Assembly: GCA_964476565.1 (NCBI GenBank)
Contig: CAYZBG010000005.1
Coordinates: 39,806-103,805 of the forward strand
DNA length: 64,000 bases
Source: CAMAXB01 sp964476565
Lineage (GTDB): Bacteria; Verrucomicrobiota; Verrucomicrobiia; Opitutales; Opitutaceae
Direction: 5' to 3'
The position numbers were made by a program, and so were the translations under genes. Shown here one piece after another: positions 8,170 to 17,531 of this stretch; within the stretch, counting starts at the first letter, position 1; the number at the start of each line of letters is the position of its first letter. Under the pieces are notes generated by a model, which did not search any database, had not been told where the DNA came from, and worked only from the letters and a program-made list of their open reading frames with translations.

Positions 8170-9875
8170 CGTCCGTTCCCGTCCTGCCCGAAACCGCGCC
8201 GTTCACGCCCGAGCAGCGGGCGTGGCTCAATGGCTTCTTCGCCGGCCTCTTCAACCGGACGCCGTCCGCAGCCCCGGCGAACCCGACTCAGGCTGCCACG
8301 CCGCTCCAGCCGCTGACCATCCTCTACGGAACGCAGACCGGCACTGCAGAGTCTCTCGCCAAACGCGCGGCGAAGGAGGCCGGCAAACGCGGCTTCGCTC
8401 CGGCCGTGCTCGACATGGCCGCGACCGATCCGGCCAAGCTAGCCGGCGAGAAGAACGTACTCGTCGTGGTCAGCACCTATGGCGATGGCGAACCGCCGGA
8501 CAACGCGAAGGCCTTGCACGCCGCGTTGGCATCGGACTCGGCACCGTTGGCCGGTCTGCGCTACAGCGTCTGTGCCCTCGGCGACTCGAACTACACCCAG
8601 TTCTGCCAATGCGGACGCGATTTTGATACGCGGTTGGAACAGCGCGGAGCGCATCGGATCGCGCCGCGGGTCGAGTGCGATGTGGACTACGAACAGACGT
8701 TCACCCAGTGGCTGAATTCCGCACTCGCCGCGCTCGGTTCATCGATAGCCGCCAGTGGTCCCGCAGTCATGGCGCCCTCGATCGCCGAAGCCGCGACGCC
8801 CTCGGTTTACAGCAAAGCCAATCCCTTCGCCGCTCCCTTGCTGGCCCGGCGCACGCTCAACGCTTCCGGCTCGGCGAAAGAGGTGAATCACGTCGAACTC
8901 TCGCTCGCTGGCTCGGGCCTCACCTACGAGGCCGGCGATGCGCTGGGGGTCCTGCCGCGTAACTGTCCGGAATTGGTCGACGAGGTGCTGGCCACGCTCG
9001 GATTTGACGGTGAGGAAGCGGTGACCACTGGCGCGGGTGAGTTGCCCCTGCGGATCGCGCTCCAGCAGCACTACGACCTTGGCAAGCCACCGGGCGCCCT
9101 GCTCACCGCGCTCGGTCTCACCGCCAGTCCGGAGCTGCTCGATGTGCTCGATGTTCTCCGGGTCGGGGCGCGCACCGGGTTGGCCAACGCCGGCGCCTTC
9201 GTTGCCTTGCTCCGCAAACTGCAGCCGCGACTGTACTCCATCTCGTCCAGCCCGCGGGCTCATCCCGACGAGGTTCACCTTACCGTCGGTGCCGTGCGCT
9301 ACGAGGCGGCCAACCGCCGGCGCAAAGGCGTGTGCTCCACCTTCCTCGCCGATCGCTGCGCGGCAGGCGAAACCACCGTGCCGGTTTTCGTGCACGCCAA
9401 CTCCAATTTCCGCCTGCCCGCCGACGGCTCGGTGCCGGTGATCATGGTCGGACCCGGGACCGGGATCGCGCCCTTCCGCGCTTTCCTCGAAGAACGGCGT
9501 GCCACCGGGGCTTCCGGCCGCAACTGGCTCTTCTTCGGCGACCAACGCGAGGCGACGGATTTTCTCTACCGCGACGAGCTTGTTGACTGGCACCGCGACG
9601 GCCTTCTCACCCGCCTCGACCTCGCTTGGTCCCGGGACCAGCAGCAAAAGGTCTACGTGCAACAGCGCATGCGCGAGCACGCCGCTGAACTCTTTTCGTG
9701 GCTCGAAGCGGGTGCCCATCTCTACGTATGCGGCGACGCCTCGCGTATGGCCAAGGATGTCGACGCCGCATTGCATGACGCCATTGCCACCGCCGGTGGA
9801 CGAAGCACGGAATCGGCCGCCGCGTACGTCCAGGCGCTGAAGGCGGCGAAACGATACCAGCGGGATGTGTACTGA
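8166..9875 (+). CDS. CysJ-like NADPH flavoprotein reductase, electron donor to NirA
   Basis: 569 residues. Order of parts: N-terminal helix FTPEQRAWLNGFFAGL (13-28); flavodoxin domain with the FMN loop YGTQTGTAES (from 54) and STYGDGEPPDNA; FAD domain with RLYS (355-358) and a following GVCSTFL; NADP-binding domain with GPGTGIAPFRAF (429-440); C-terminus YQRDVY. This is the full architecture of sulfite reductase flavoprotein alpha, close to the family's usual 600 residues. The ATGA overlap with nirA and the shared N-terminal motif suggest that it passes NADPH electrons to NirA. The start at 8166 is supported by the overlap; the frame stays open far upstream only as a shadow of nirA. Confidence 0.88.
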   Translation: MTSVPVLPETAPFTPEQRAWLNGFFAGLFNRTPSAAPANPTQAATPLQPLTILYGTQTGTAESLAKRAAKEAGKRGFAPAVLDMAATDPAKLAGEKNVLVVVSTYGDGEPPDNAKALHAALASDSAPLAGLRYSVCALGDSNYTQFCQCGRDFDTRLEQRGAHRIAPRVECDVDYEQTFTQWLNSALAALGSSIAASGPAVMAPSIAEAATPSVYSKANPFAAPLLARRTLNASGSAKEVNHVELSLAGSGLTYEAGDALGVLPRNCPELVDEVLATLGFDGEEAVTTGAGELPLRIALQQHYDLGKPPGALLTALGLTASPELLDVLDVLRVGARTGLANAGAFVALLRKLQPRLYSISSSPRAHPDEVHLTVGAVRYEAANRRRKGVCSTFLADRCAAGETTVPVFVHANSNFRLPADGSVPVIMVGPGTGIAPFRAFLEERRATGASGRNWLFFGDQREATDFLYRDELVDWHRDGLLTRLDLAWSRDQQQKVYVQQRMREHAAELFSWLEAGAHLYVCGDASRMAKDVDAALHDAIATAGGRSTESAAAYVQALKAAKRYQRDVY

Positions 9876-9909
9876 GGCGCGATGAGCAGCGTCTAGCGAG
9901 CACCCACCC

Positions 9910-11421
9910 ATGGCACACCGCCCACCGTTCTCCGAGGCAGGTCACTCCAATCCCCAACCGGCCTTGGCTGACTTCCTCGCGGAGCTCCTCGACGAGCAGC
10001 AGCGCTTGCAGACGCCGGTCGCGACCTTCGCGCGCGCCCACGATCGTCTGAGCCCGTCAGCACTGCAGTCGGTGCGTCCCTCGCTGATCCCGCTATCAGC
10101 CCCGGGACCCGGCGAACAGTATGCCTTCGAGGTCGATCTTGACGCCTGCACGGGATGCAAGGCCTGCGTCGCCGCCTGCCACTCGCTCAACGGCTTGGAC
10201 GACTCGGAGACCTGGCGCGACGTCGGCCTGATCGTGTCCCCGGCCCCCGCCGCCTACGCCCAGACCGTCACCACCGCCTGCCACCACTGCACGGAGCCGG
10301 GCTGCCTGCACGGCTGCCCCGTGCGGGCCTACGAGAAGGATCCAGCCACCGGCATTGTGCGGCACCTCGATGACCAGTGCATCGGTTGCAGCTACTGCAT
10401 CCTGAAATGCCCGTATGATGTTCCCAAATACAACGACCGCCTGGGCATCGTGCGCAAATGCGACCTGTGTCACGGCCGGCTGGCAGCTGGCGAAGCTCCG
10501 GCCTGTGCGCAGGCCTGCCCGACGCAGGCCATCCGGATCGTGACGGTCGAAACCGCCGCACCCAATCCTGCCTTTCTTGCCGCCGCGCCGGATCCGCGGT
10601 GGACCGGGCCCACCACGCGCTACCGCGCACGCCGGCCGGTTCCCGCCACCGCCCGCCCCGCCGATGAACGGGCGGTCCGCCCTGAACCGGCGCACACCCC
10701 GCTGGTGCTGATGCTCGTCGGCACCCAGGCGTCGGTCGGGGCGCTGTTGGCTGGTCTGGTTCCACTGGCGCTCGGCCTCGCCCTCGCCGGACTCGCCGCC
10801 AGCGTCTTTCACCTCGGCCAGCCGTTCCGGGCTTGGCGGGCCTTCCTTGGCCTCCGCCGTTCGTGGCTGAGCCGGGAGATTTTGGTTTTCGGGTTGTATC
10901 CGGTCCTGCTCGGCGCCGCGTGTTGGCCAGCGGTCAGTGCATGGGCGGTGCCGGCCGCGGTCGCCACCGGCCTCGCCGGCATCGGATGCTCGATCATGAT
11001 CTATGTCGATACGCCGCGGCGCGAGTGGCGGCTGGCACGGACGCTGCCGAATTTCGTCGGCACCACCGCAGTAACCGGGCTCGCCCTCGCCTTTGCCGCC
11101 GGCTCCGGTACGTCAGAGCTGCTCGCGCTCGCGTTGGCCGCAACCATCTTGGTCCACCGACTCGCCGACGACGTTATCGCGCGGGGCGAGCGGATGCGTC
11201 GTCTGCGCCGCGGACCCTTGCGACGCACCGCAGTCACGCGTGACCTGCTCCTTGCGACCGGGGGTCTGGTCTTCCCGGCGCTGGCGCTGATCGCCCCGAA
11301 CTCAGCGTTCGGTTGTGCGGTGTTGGGCAGTGTTGCCATGCTCGGCGCCGAACTCGCGGGACGCGCGTGGTACTTCCAGTCGGTCAGCCCTTCGAAAATG
11401 CCCGGAGTATCCCCTGCATGA
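9910..11421 (+). CDS. DmsB-DmsC fusion: four-cluster ferredoxin subunit joined to a membrane anchor
   Basis: 503 residues. The N-terminal half carries 16 Cys in four groups (80/83/86/90, 124/127/132/136, 157/160/163/167, 184/187/199/203), enough for four [4Fe-4S] clusters as in DmsB/NrfC. After a Pro/Arg-rich linker (about 215-255) come about eight hydrophobic segments to residue 500. They resemble the DmsC quinol-oxidising anchor (block FHLGQPFRAWRAF). The protein probably takes electrons from membrane quinol and hands them to NasA, whose start codon overlaps its stop (ATGA). That would make nitrate reduction quinol-driven rather than ferredoxin- or NADH-driven. No Tat signal is visible, so the iron-sulfur domain should face the cytoplasm. 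Confidence 0.85.
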   Translation: MAHRPPFSEAGHSNPQPALADFLAELLDEQQRLQTPVATFARAHDRLSPSALQSVRPSLIPLSAPGPGEQYAFEVDLDACTGCKACVAACHSLNGLDDSETWRDVGLIVSPAPAAYAQTVTTACHHCTEPGCLHGCPVRAYEKDPATGIVRHLDDQCIGCSYCILKCPYDVPKYNDRLGIVRKCDLCHGRLAAGEAPACAQACPTQAIRIVTVETAAPNPAFLAAAPDPRWTGPTTRYRARRPVPATARPADERAVRPEPAHTPLVLMLVGTQASVGALLAGLVPLALGLALAGLAASVFHLGQPFRAWRAFLGLRRSWLSREILVFGLYPVLLGAACWPAVSAWAVPAAVATGLAGIGCSIMIYVDTPRREWRLARTLPNFVGTTAVTGLALAFAAGSGTSELLALALAATILVHRLADDVIARGERMRRLRRGPLRRTAVTRDLLLATGGLVFPALALIAPNSAFGCAVLGSVAMLGAELAGRAWYFQSVSPSKMPGVSPA

Positions 11422-13640
11422 TCAGCACCCTCGAATCCCTGTTGCTCGCCAAGGACGGACCCATGACGGCCGAACTGGTCCGGCGGCCCGGTGACTTCGG
11501 CCTCGGCCAGGTTCCGGCGAGGCTCGCGCCGCACGCGACCGCGCGCAGCATCTGCGGCTTCTGCAGCACCGGTTGCTCCCTCGAGGTTCATCTCAACGAG
11601 GCCGGTAAGGCGATCAACCTCACGCCTGACCCGGACTACCCGGTGAATCTTGGCATGGCATGCCCCAAAGGCTGGGAAGCCCTGACCCCGCTTGCGGCGG
11701 CCGATCGTCTGACCACGCCCTTGCAGCGCAACACCGCCACCGGTCGCCTCGAGCCGGTCACGTGGGAGCAGGCGCTTCAGACCTTCGTGAGCCGGTTCAA
11801 GGGCATTCAATCGGCTCACGGCCCCGCGAGCGTATCCTTCCTGAGCACGGGCCAGATCGTCACGGAGGAGATGGCTCTGCTCGGGGCGCTCGCCAAGTTC
11901 GGCATGGGGCTCCGGCATGTGGACTCGAACACGCGCCAGTGCATGGCCACCTCCCACGTGGCGTACAAGCAGAGCTTCGGTTTTGACGCCCCGCCTTTCA
12001 CCTACGCCGACTTCGAGGAGAGCGATGTGCTCGTGTTCTTCGGTGCCAACCCGTGCATTGCCCATCCCATCATGTGGCAGCGGGTCATGCGCAACCGGCG
12101 CAATCCCGAGATCGTCGTGATTGATCCGCGCCGCACGGAAACGGCGGCCGCTGCCACCCTGCACGTACCGTTGCGCCCCAAGAGCGACCTCACCCTGCTG
12201 TATGGCCTGGCCCGCCAACTCATCGTCACCGGCCAGGTGAAGCGTGAGTTCGTCGATGCCCACACCCATGGCTACGAGGCATTCGCCAGCTTCGTGCAGG
12301 CATTCACCCTCGAGCGGGTGGCCGGCGAAACCGGACTGCCGCCGTCAACAATCGAACATCTCGCCGCGCTGATCGGCACCCGCGAGCGGGTCTCGTTGTG
12401 GTGGACCATGGGTATCAACCAAGGGCACGAGTCCACCCGCACGGCGCAGGCCATCATCAATCTCGCACTCATGACCGGCAACATCGGGCGGCCCGGTACC
12501 GGGGCGAATTCGATCACCGGCCAGTGCAACGCGATGGGATCCCGGCTGTTCGGCAATGCAACATCGCTCCTTGGGGGATACGACTTCGAGAGCGCCGCGG
12601 ACCGCGCCCATGTCGCCTCGGTGCTGAAACTCGATGTGGACCTTGTGCCCAAGGAGAAGAGCTGGGCGTACGACCAGATCCTCGACGGCATCGACGCAGG
12701 GAAGATTCGTGGGCTGTGGGTGATTGCTACAAACACCGCGCATTCGTGGATCAACCAAGGCCGGTTTGCCGACCTGCGCCGCAAGCTCGATTTCCTCGTG
12801 GTCCAGGACCTCTACGGCACCACCGAGACTGCCCAGATGGCAGACCTGGTGCTGCCCGCCGCCGGCTGGGGTGAAAAGGAAGGTACCTTCATCAACAGCG
12901 AGCGGCGCATCGGGGTCACACGGAAAGTGGCGCGCGCGCTCGGACAGGCGCTGAGTGACTTTGCGATCTTCAAGCTCGTCGCTGCGGCCTGGGGCTGCGG
13001 CCACCTCTTTCGGGACTGGTCGAGTCCGGAGGCCACCTTCCGGATCATGCGCGAGTTGTCCCGCGGACGTCCGTACGATTTCACCGGGATCGAGGGCTAT
13101 GCCCAGCTTGAGTCCAGCGGCGGCATCCAGTGGCCCTTCGCCGAGCGAGACGACACCGGCGCTCCGTCCCGCGGCGACCGGGAACGCCGCCTCTTTGCCG
13201 ACGGTCGGTTCTTCACGGCCGATGGCCGCGCCCGATTCTTTTTCGACCCACCCCGTCCGCTGCCGGAAGCACCGGACACCGATTACCCGTTGCTGCTCAA
13301 TACGGGCCGAGGGTCATCGGCGCAGTGGCACACGGGGTCGCGCACCAACAAGAGCGCCGTGCTGCGCCGCCTCGCCCCGACCACGCTCTATGTTGAGATC
13401 AATCCGGAAGATGCCGCCCGGCTCGGCATCCAGGCGCAGCAGCCGGTCGTGGTGGCATCGCGACGCGGTCGGGCCGAAGCCTTTGCCCTCGTGACCGCCA
13501 CCGTCGCCCCCGGGCAGGTATTCATGCCCATGCACTTCGAAGCGGTGAACCGGCTCACCTTCCCGGCGTTCGATCCGCACTCGCGGCAGCCCTCCTACAA
13601 ATGCTGCGCCGTTCGCCTTGAGCTCCCGAAGCACGATTGA
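11418..13640 (+). CDS. nasA: Assimilatory nitrate reductase catalytic subunit NasA
   Basis: 740 residues from the ATG at 11418, which overlaps the previous stop by 4 bp. An N-terminal [4Fe-4S] motif has C46, C49, C53 and C82 (CGFCSTGC, then GMACPKGW). C175 in TRQCMATSHVAYKQSFG is the likely molybdenum ligand, as in NasA/NapA. The rest contains molybdopterin-binding blocks (ANPCIAHPIMW, GANSITGQCNAMGSR) and a C-terminal dinucleotide-binding domain (LLLNTGRGSSAQWHT). It reduces nitrate to nitrite in the cytoplasm; no signal peptide is present. It lacks the BFD-type C-terminal iron-sulfur domain of some NasA proteins. Mo cofactor genes follow directly. Confidence 0.93.
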   Translation: MISTLESLLLAKDGPMTAELVRRPGDFGLGQVPARLAPHATARSICGFCSTGCSLEVHLNEAGKAINLTPDPDYPVNLGMACPKGWEALTPLAAADRLTTPLQRNTATGRLEPVTWEQALQTFVSRFKGIQSAHGPASVSFLSTGQIVTEEMALLGALAKFGMGLRHVDSNTRQCMATSHVAYKQSFGFDAPPFTYADFEESDVLVFFGANPCIAHPIMWQRVMRNRRNPEIVVIDPRRTETAAAATLHVPLRPKSDLTLLYGLARQLIVTGQVKREFVDAHTHGYEAFASFVQAFTLERVAGETGLPPSTIEHLAALIGTRERVSLWWTMGINQGHESTRTAQAIINLALMTGNIGRPGTGANSITGQCNAMGSRLFGNATSLLGGYDFESAADRAHVASVLKLDVDLVPKEKSWAYDQILDGIDAGKIRGLWVIATNTAHSWINQGRFADLRRKLDFLVVQDLYGTTETAQMADLVLPAAGWGEKEGTFINSERRIGVTRKVARALGQALSDFAIFKLVAAAWGCGHLFRDWSSPEATFRIMRELSRGRPYDFTGIEGYAQLESSGGIQWPFAERDDTGAPSRGDRERRLFADGRFFTADGRARFFFDPPRPLPEAPDTDYPLLLNTGRGSSAQWHTGSRTNKSAVLRRLAPTTLYVEINPEDAARLGIQAQQPVVVASRRGRAEAFALVTATVAPGQVFMPMHFEAVNRLTFPAFDPHSRQPSYKCCAVRLELPKHD

Positions 13641-13678
13641 AACGGTGCGCGCCTTCGCCTAGGGTCCCGAGGATCACG

Positions 13679-14161
13679 ATGCACCTGCGTCACATCTTCG
13701 TCTCGCCCGGACACAACTATTTCGGGCACCACGGCCAGCCGCCCGGGAGCCACCCGCTCACCGAGGTGCCGGAGGTCGAATGCGTGGCGGGCTCCGGGCT
13801 GCGCGGCGACCGCTTCTTCGACTACAAGCCGGACTACAAGGGGCAGGTCACGTTCTTCGCCCTCGAGGTGTGGCTCGACTTGTGTGCGCACTTTCAGATC
13901 TTGCCCGAAACCAGCTCCCCCGGGGTGTTTCGTCGCAACCTCATCACCGAAGGGATCGACCTCAATACCCTGATCGGGCAGGAGTTCGACCTGCAAGGGG
14001 TACGCTTCGAAGGGATCGCGGAATGCACACCCTGTCATTGGATGGACACGGCGTTTCACCCCGGCACTTGGGCGGCGCTCCGCGGCCGCGGGGGATTGCG
14101 AGCCAAGGTGCTCTCGAGCGGTCGGCTGAAAACGGACGCGTGCGTGGTCAGCCATGCCTGA
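13679..14161 (+). CDS. MOSC-domain protein linked to molybdenum cofactor
   Basis: 160 residues from the ATG at 13679, which has GAGGA about 6 bp upstream; a TTG at 13637 would add 14 residues but has no such site. The blocks GSGLRGDRFFDYKPDYKGQVTF, FRRNLITEGIDLNTLIGQEF and ECTPCHWMD are those of the MOSC family (molybdenum cofactor sulfurase C-terminal domain). Such proteins bind or transfer sulfur to the cofactor. It sits between nasA and mobA and overlaps mobA by 8 bp. A role in maturing the NasA cofactor is therefore likely. The precise reaction is unknown. Confidence 0.8.
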   Translation: MHLRHIFVSPGHNYFGHHGQPPGSHPLTEVPEVECVAGSGLRGDRFFDYKPDYKGQVTFFALEVWLDLCAHFQILPETSSPGVFRRNLITEGIDLNTLIGQEFDLQGVRFEGIAECTPCHWMDTAFHPGTWAALRGRGGLRAKVLSSGRLKTDACVVSHA

Positions 14162-14726
14162 GGTCCTGACCGGCGTTGTGCTCGCCGGTGGACGTTCGCG
14201 CCGCATGGGGCGCGACAAGGCCTTTCTCACGCTCGATGGGGTGACCCTCGTACGCCGACAGGCGCTGCTGCTCGCGTCCGTCGGCTGCAGCGAGATCCTG
14301 ATCTCCGGGCGGCCCAGCGTAGACTACGACGTGCCCGGAGCGCGCGTGATCCTCGATCCCGTAGCGGACGCAGGTCCGCTTGGCGGGCTGGTTGCTGCGC
14401 TCTCGGCCATGACGCATCCCCGTCTGCTGGCGCTCGCGGTGGACCTGCCGCACATGACGCCCGCCTTCCTGCAGCGACTAATCGCCGCCGGCAACGAACG
14501 GGTGAGCGTGGTGCCACACGGGCCCCACGGCTATGAGCCACTGGGGGCGTGCTATGCCCCGACCCTTGCAGCTCCGGCCAGGGCCGCGCTCGCCCGGGGC
14601 GAGCTGTCACTCCAGACGCTCATGGCTCAGGCCGAGGAATCAGGCCTCGTCAGGCGCATCCCCCTCGGCTCTGACGAGGAGCGGGCCTTCGTGAATTGGA
14701 ATCTACCCACGGACGTGGCGCCCTGA
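14154..14726 (+). CDS. mobA: Molybdenum cofactor guanylyltransferase MobA
   Basis: 190 residues, the usual MobA length. The N-terminal nucleotide-binding motif is LAGGRSRRMGRDKA (10-23). Later come DPVADAGPLGGLVAAL, VDLPHMTP and a C-terminal NWNLPTD motif, all standard for MobA. It transfers GMP from GTP to molybdopterin to form the guanine dinucleotide cofactor that NasA needs. It is the last gene of the nitrate reduction unit. The next gene, thrC, converges on it 27 bp downstream, and no clear terminator lies between them. Confidence 0.92.
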   Translation: MPEVLTGVVLAGGRSRRMGRDKAFLTLDGVTLVRRQALLLASVGCSEILISGRPSVDYDVPGARVILDPVADAGPLGGLVAALSAMTHPRLLALAVDLPHMTPAFLQRLIAAGNERVSVVPHGPHGYEPLGACYAPTLAAPARAALARGELSLQTLMAQAEESGLVRRIPLGSDEERAFVNWNLPTDVAP

Positions 14727-14753
14727 AGCGCGACGTCGAGGCCGCCTTGACCA

Positions 14754-16118
14754 TCAGACCGCGTGGCGGTCGATGAAGGCACGAATCGCATCCGGCTCAG
14801 CTCTGAGCCGATGTTTGACGATCGGACGGGACTTCAGGGCCTCGAGGCTCGGATGCGTAGGCTCGATGCCTATGGCGGCCTTGATCGTGTCCGGGAACTT
14901 GGCCGGGCTGGCGGTCGCCAGGACGACATTGAGCCGGTCCCGGTTCAGCTCCTTGAACCCGCACGCGGTGTGGGGGTCGGCGATGTAACCGTATTTATGA
15001 TACACCGACTTGATGATACCCGGGATCTCGGCATCGGTGCACCGCGACGCCGAGAACGTATCGGGATCGAAGTTCTCGAACCGATAAGCTCCAGTCGTCT
15101 TGAAGGTCTGCATGACGGAGCGGACCTTCCCCGGATCGCGTCCGCAGCTGTAATAGATGAAGCGCTCGAAATTTGAGGCGACCTGGATGTCCATCGACGG
15201 CGCCAGGCTCGGCTCGACGGCGCCGACGCGGTACTCGCCCGTGGTGAAGAGGCGGTAGAGGATGTCGTTCTGATTGGTCGCGACCCGGAAGCCCCGGATC
15301 GGCACGCCCATGCGCTGCAGCATCCAACCGGCGAGGACATTGCCGAAATTGCCCGTCGGCACGACGAACTCAACGTCGGCCCGACGGTCCTTCGGCAAAC
15401 GCAGCCAGGCGTACAAGTAGTACACGCACTGCGCCAGAACCCGGGCCAGGTTGATCGAGTTGACCGCCGAGAGCCGATGGCGGGTACGGAAACCTTGATC
15501 CGCAAAGATCTCCTTCAGGGCGGCCTGGGCGTCGTCGAAACTCCCGTCGACGGCGAGCGCGTGGACATTGCCTGCGCCGGTGCAGGCCATCTGCCGCTCC
15601 TGCAGGGGCGAAACCCGGCCGTCCGGGTAGAGGATGAAGATGGCGGTGCCCGGTTTTCCGAGCAGTCCATGAATGGCGGCCGCGCCGGTGTCACCGGAGG
15701 TGGCCCCCAGCACGTTGATCGACTCGCGGCGAACCTGGCACTGGTGCTCGTAGAGATTGCCGAGGAACTGGAGCGCGAAATCCTTGAAGGCCAGCGTCGG
15801 ACCGTGGAAGAGCTCGAGCACGAACAGGTTCTCCCCCAACTGCTCGAGCGGAGCGATGTCGCGATGGGTGAAGGTCGTGTACGACTTCCGGGCGATCGCA
15901 CGCAGCGTCGCTTCGTCAATGTCGGTGGCGAAGCGCTTGAAGAACTCCACGCACAGGTCGGCGTAGGTCGGAGCAAAGGCCAGGGTCGCGAGATCCGTGG
16001 CGGAGAACTGCGGCAGCGTCTCGGGCAGGAACAACCCGCCATCGGGGGCCAGCCCGGTCGCAACGGCGTCGCTGAAACCGAGGGCGGGGGTTTGTCCGCG
16101 AGTGGAAATATAGTTCAT
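14754..16118 (-). CDS. thrC: Threonine synthase
   Basis: 454 residues, matching the long (about 450-residue) fungal/proteobacterial-type threonine synthase. It starts with the family N-terminus MNYISTRG. K112 in the block HGPTLAFKDFALQFLG is the pyridoxal-phosphate lysine. A phosphate-binding PTGNFGNVLAGW block also appears. It converts O-phosphohomoserine to threonine, the last step of the pathway begun by lysC and hom just upstream on the same strand. A 157-bp gap separates it from lysC. That gap contains an 8-bp stem (GAGGACGG/CCGTCCTC) without a U tract. Confidence 0.95.
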   Translation of the reverse strand: MNYISTRGQTPALGFSDAVATGLAPDGGLFLPETLPQFSATDLATLAFAPTYADLCVEFFKRFATDIDEATLRAIARKSYTTFTHRDIAPLEQLGENLFVLELFHGPTLAFKDFALQFLGNLYEHQCQVRRESINVLGATSGDTGAAAIHGLLGKPGTAIFILYPDGRVSPLQERQMACTGAGNVHALAVDGSFDDAQAALKEIFADQGFRTRHRLSAVNSINLARVLAQCVYYLYAWLRLPKDRRADVEFVVPTGNFGNVLAGWMLQRMGVPIRGFRVATNQNDILYRLFTTGEYRVGAVEPSLAPSMDIQVASNFERFIYYSCGRDPGKVRSVMQTFKTTGAYRFENFDPDTFSASRCTDAEIPGIIKSVYHKYGYIADPHTACGFKELNRDRLNVVLATASPAKFPDTIKAAIGIEPTHPSLEALKSRPIVKHRLRAEPDAIRAFIDRHAV

Positions 16119-16275
16119 CAGACGGAGGCCGGGGAGAAAAGGTCGGGCCCGGAGACCCGAACACGCGGTGCGTAAGGGGGAGGCTGGTCGCTCGATTGCG
16201 GGCGGGTGTCGGCGTTGCCGCGGGAGGACGGGTTCCGGACTCCGTCCTCCGACATCCGGGCTCAGGCCTCTGAGA

Positions 16276-17493
16276 TCACACCTTATCGAGCTCGAAGGCG
16301 GCGTGGGCGACGCGGGCGGCCTCGTCGGCGCGATCCTGGTCGATCACGACGGAGATTTTGATCTCCGAGGTGGTGATGAGCTCGATGTTGATGCCCTTGT
16401 CGGCAAGCGCCTGGAAGAGCGTGGCCGCGACGCCCGAGTGGGTCTTCATGCCGACGCCGACGACGGACAGCTTGGCGATGTTCTCATGGACGGCCACGTG
16501 GCCGCCGCCGACGGTGTCGAGCACGGACTCGAGCGCGCGCTGGGCCTTGTGCGTATCCGTGCGCGGCACGGTGAAGGTCAGGTTGGCGATCCCGTTGCGG
16601 CCGACATTCTGCACGATCATGTCGACGATGATGTTGGCGTCGGCGAGGGCGCGGAAGACGCTCGCGGCCGAACCCGGCTTGTCGAGGATGTTGCTGACGA
16701 TGACCTTGGCCTGGTCCTTGTCGACGGCGACTCCGCGCACGACGACCTTTTCCATGTAAGCGACTTCTTGTTTCACGATGGTTCCCGGATTGTAGTTGAA
16801 CGATGAGCGGACTTCAAAAACGACGCCGTATTTCTCGGCGAACTCGACCGAGCGCGACTGCATGACCTTCGAGCCCGACGAAGCGAGTTCGAGCATCTCG
16901 TCGTAGGAGATCTCCTCGAGCTTGCGGGCGGTCGGGACGACGCGCGGATCCGCCGTGTAGACGCCGTCGACGTCGGTGTAGATCTCGCACTTGTCAGCCT
17001 TGATCGCGGCCGCGAGGGCGATGGCGGTGAGGTCGGAGCCGCCACGGCCGAGCGTGGTGATCTGGCCGTCCTCATTGATGCCCTGGAAGCCGGCGACAAT
17101 GATGACGTTGCCCGCCTTGAGGTCGGTCTCGAGCTTCTTGGCGTTGATCGTCTTGATCTTCGCCTTGGTGTGAACCTTGTCGGTGAAAATGCCGGCCTGT
17201 GCGCCGGTGTAAGAAACGGCCTTCACACCGACCCCGTGCAGGGCCATCGCGGTGAGGGCGATCGTCTCTTGTTCGCCGATGGCGAGCAGCATGTCGAGTT
17301 CGCGGTCGGCGGGCTGGGCGCAGACCGCCTTGGCGCGGGCGATGAGCTCGTTGGTCACGCCGGCGCGGGCCGAGACGACGACAACCAGCTCGTGGCCCTG
17401 GTCGCGGATCGACTTGATGCGTTCGGCGACCTTCTTGATGCGCTCGACGTCACCCACGGAGGTGCCGCCGTATTTTTGAACGATTCTGGCCAT
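16276..17493 (-). CDS. lysC: Aspartate kinase
   Basis: 405 residues, as in monofunctional aspartokinases. It begins with IVQKYGGTSV, in which K7 is the substrate/ATP-binding lysine. The blocks GFQGIN and GRGGSDLTAIALA belong to the amino-acid kinase fold. The last about 140 residues form two ACT domains (for example the stretch starting KTHSGVAATLF), so feedback inhibition by lysine or threonine is likely. It catalyses the first step of the aspartate pathway. It lies 38 bp after hom in a serA-plsY-hom-lysC-thrC unit. Confidence 0.95.
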   Translation of the reverse strand: MARIVQKYGGTSVGDVERIKKVAERIKSIRDQGHELVVVVSARAGVTNELIARAKAVCAQPADRELDMLLAIGEQETIALTAMALHGVGVKAVSYTGAQAGIFTDKVHTKAKIKTINAKKLETDLKAGNVIIVAGFQGINEDGQITTLGRGGSDLTAIALAAAIKADKCEIYTDVDGVYTADPRVVPTARKLEEISYDEMLELASSGSKVMQSRSVEFAEKYGVVFEVRSSFNYNPGTIVKQEVAYMEKVVVRGVAVDKDQAKVIVSNILDKPGSAASVFRALADANIIVDMIVQNVGRNGIANLTFTVPRTDTHKAQRALESVLDTVGGGHVAVHENIAKLSVVGVGMKTHSGVAATLFQALADKGINIELITTSEIKISVVIDQDRADEAARVAHAAFELDKV

Positions 17494-17531
17494 AGGAATG
17501 GGAGTTGGAGAAAGAGAAAGGGACGAAGCCC

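Noticed and set aside
16120..16275. Hairpin (8-bp stem) in the lysC-thrC gap as a terminator or attenuator
   Set aside because: No U tract follows, the loop is 10 nt, and no leader peptide rich in Thr or Ile codons was seen.
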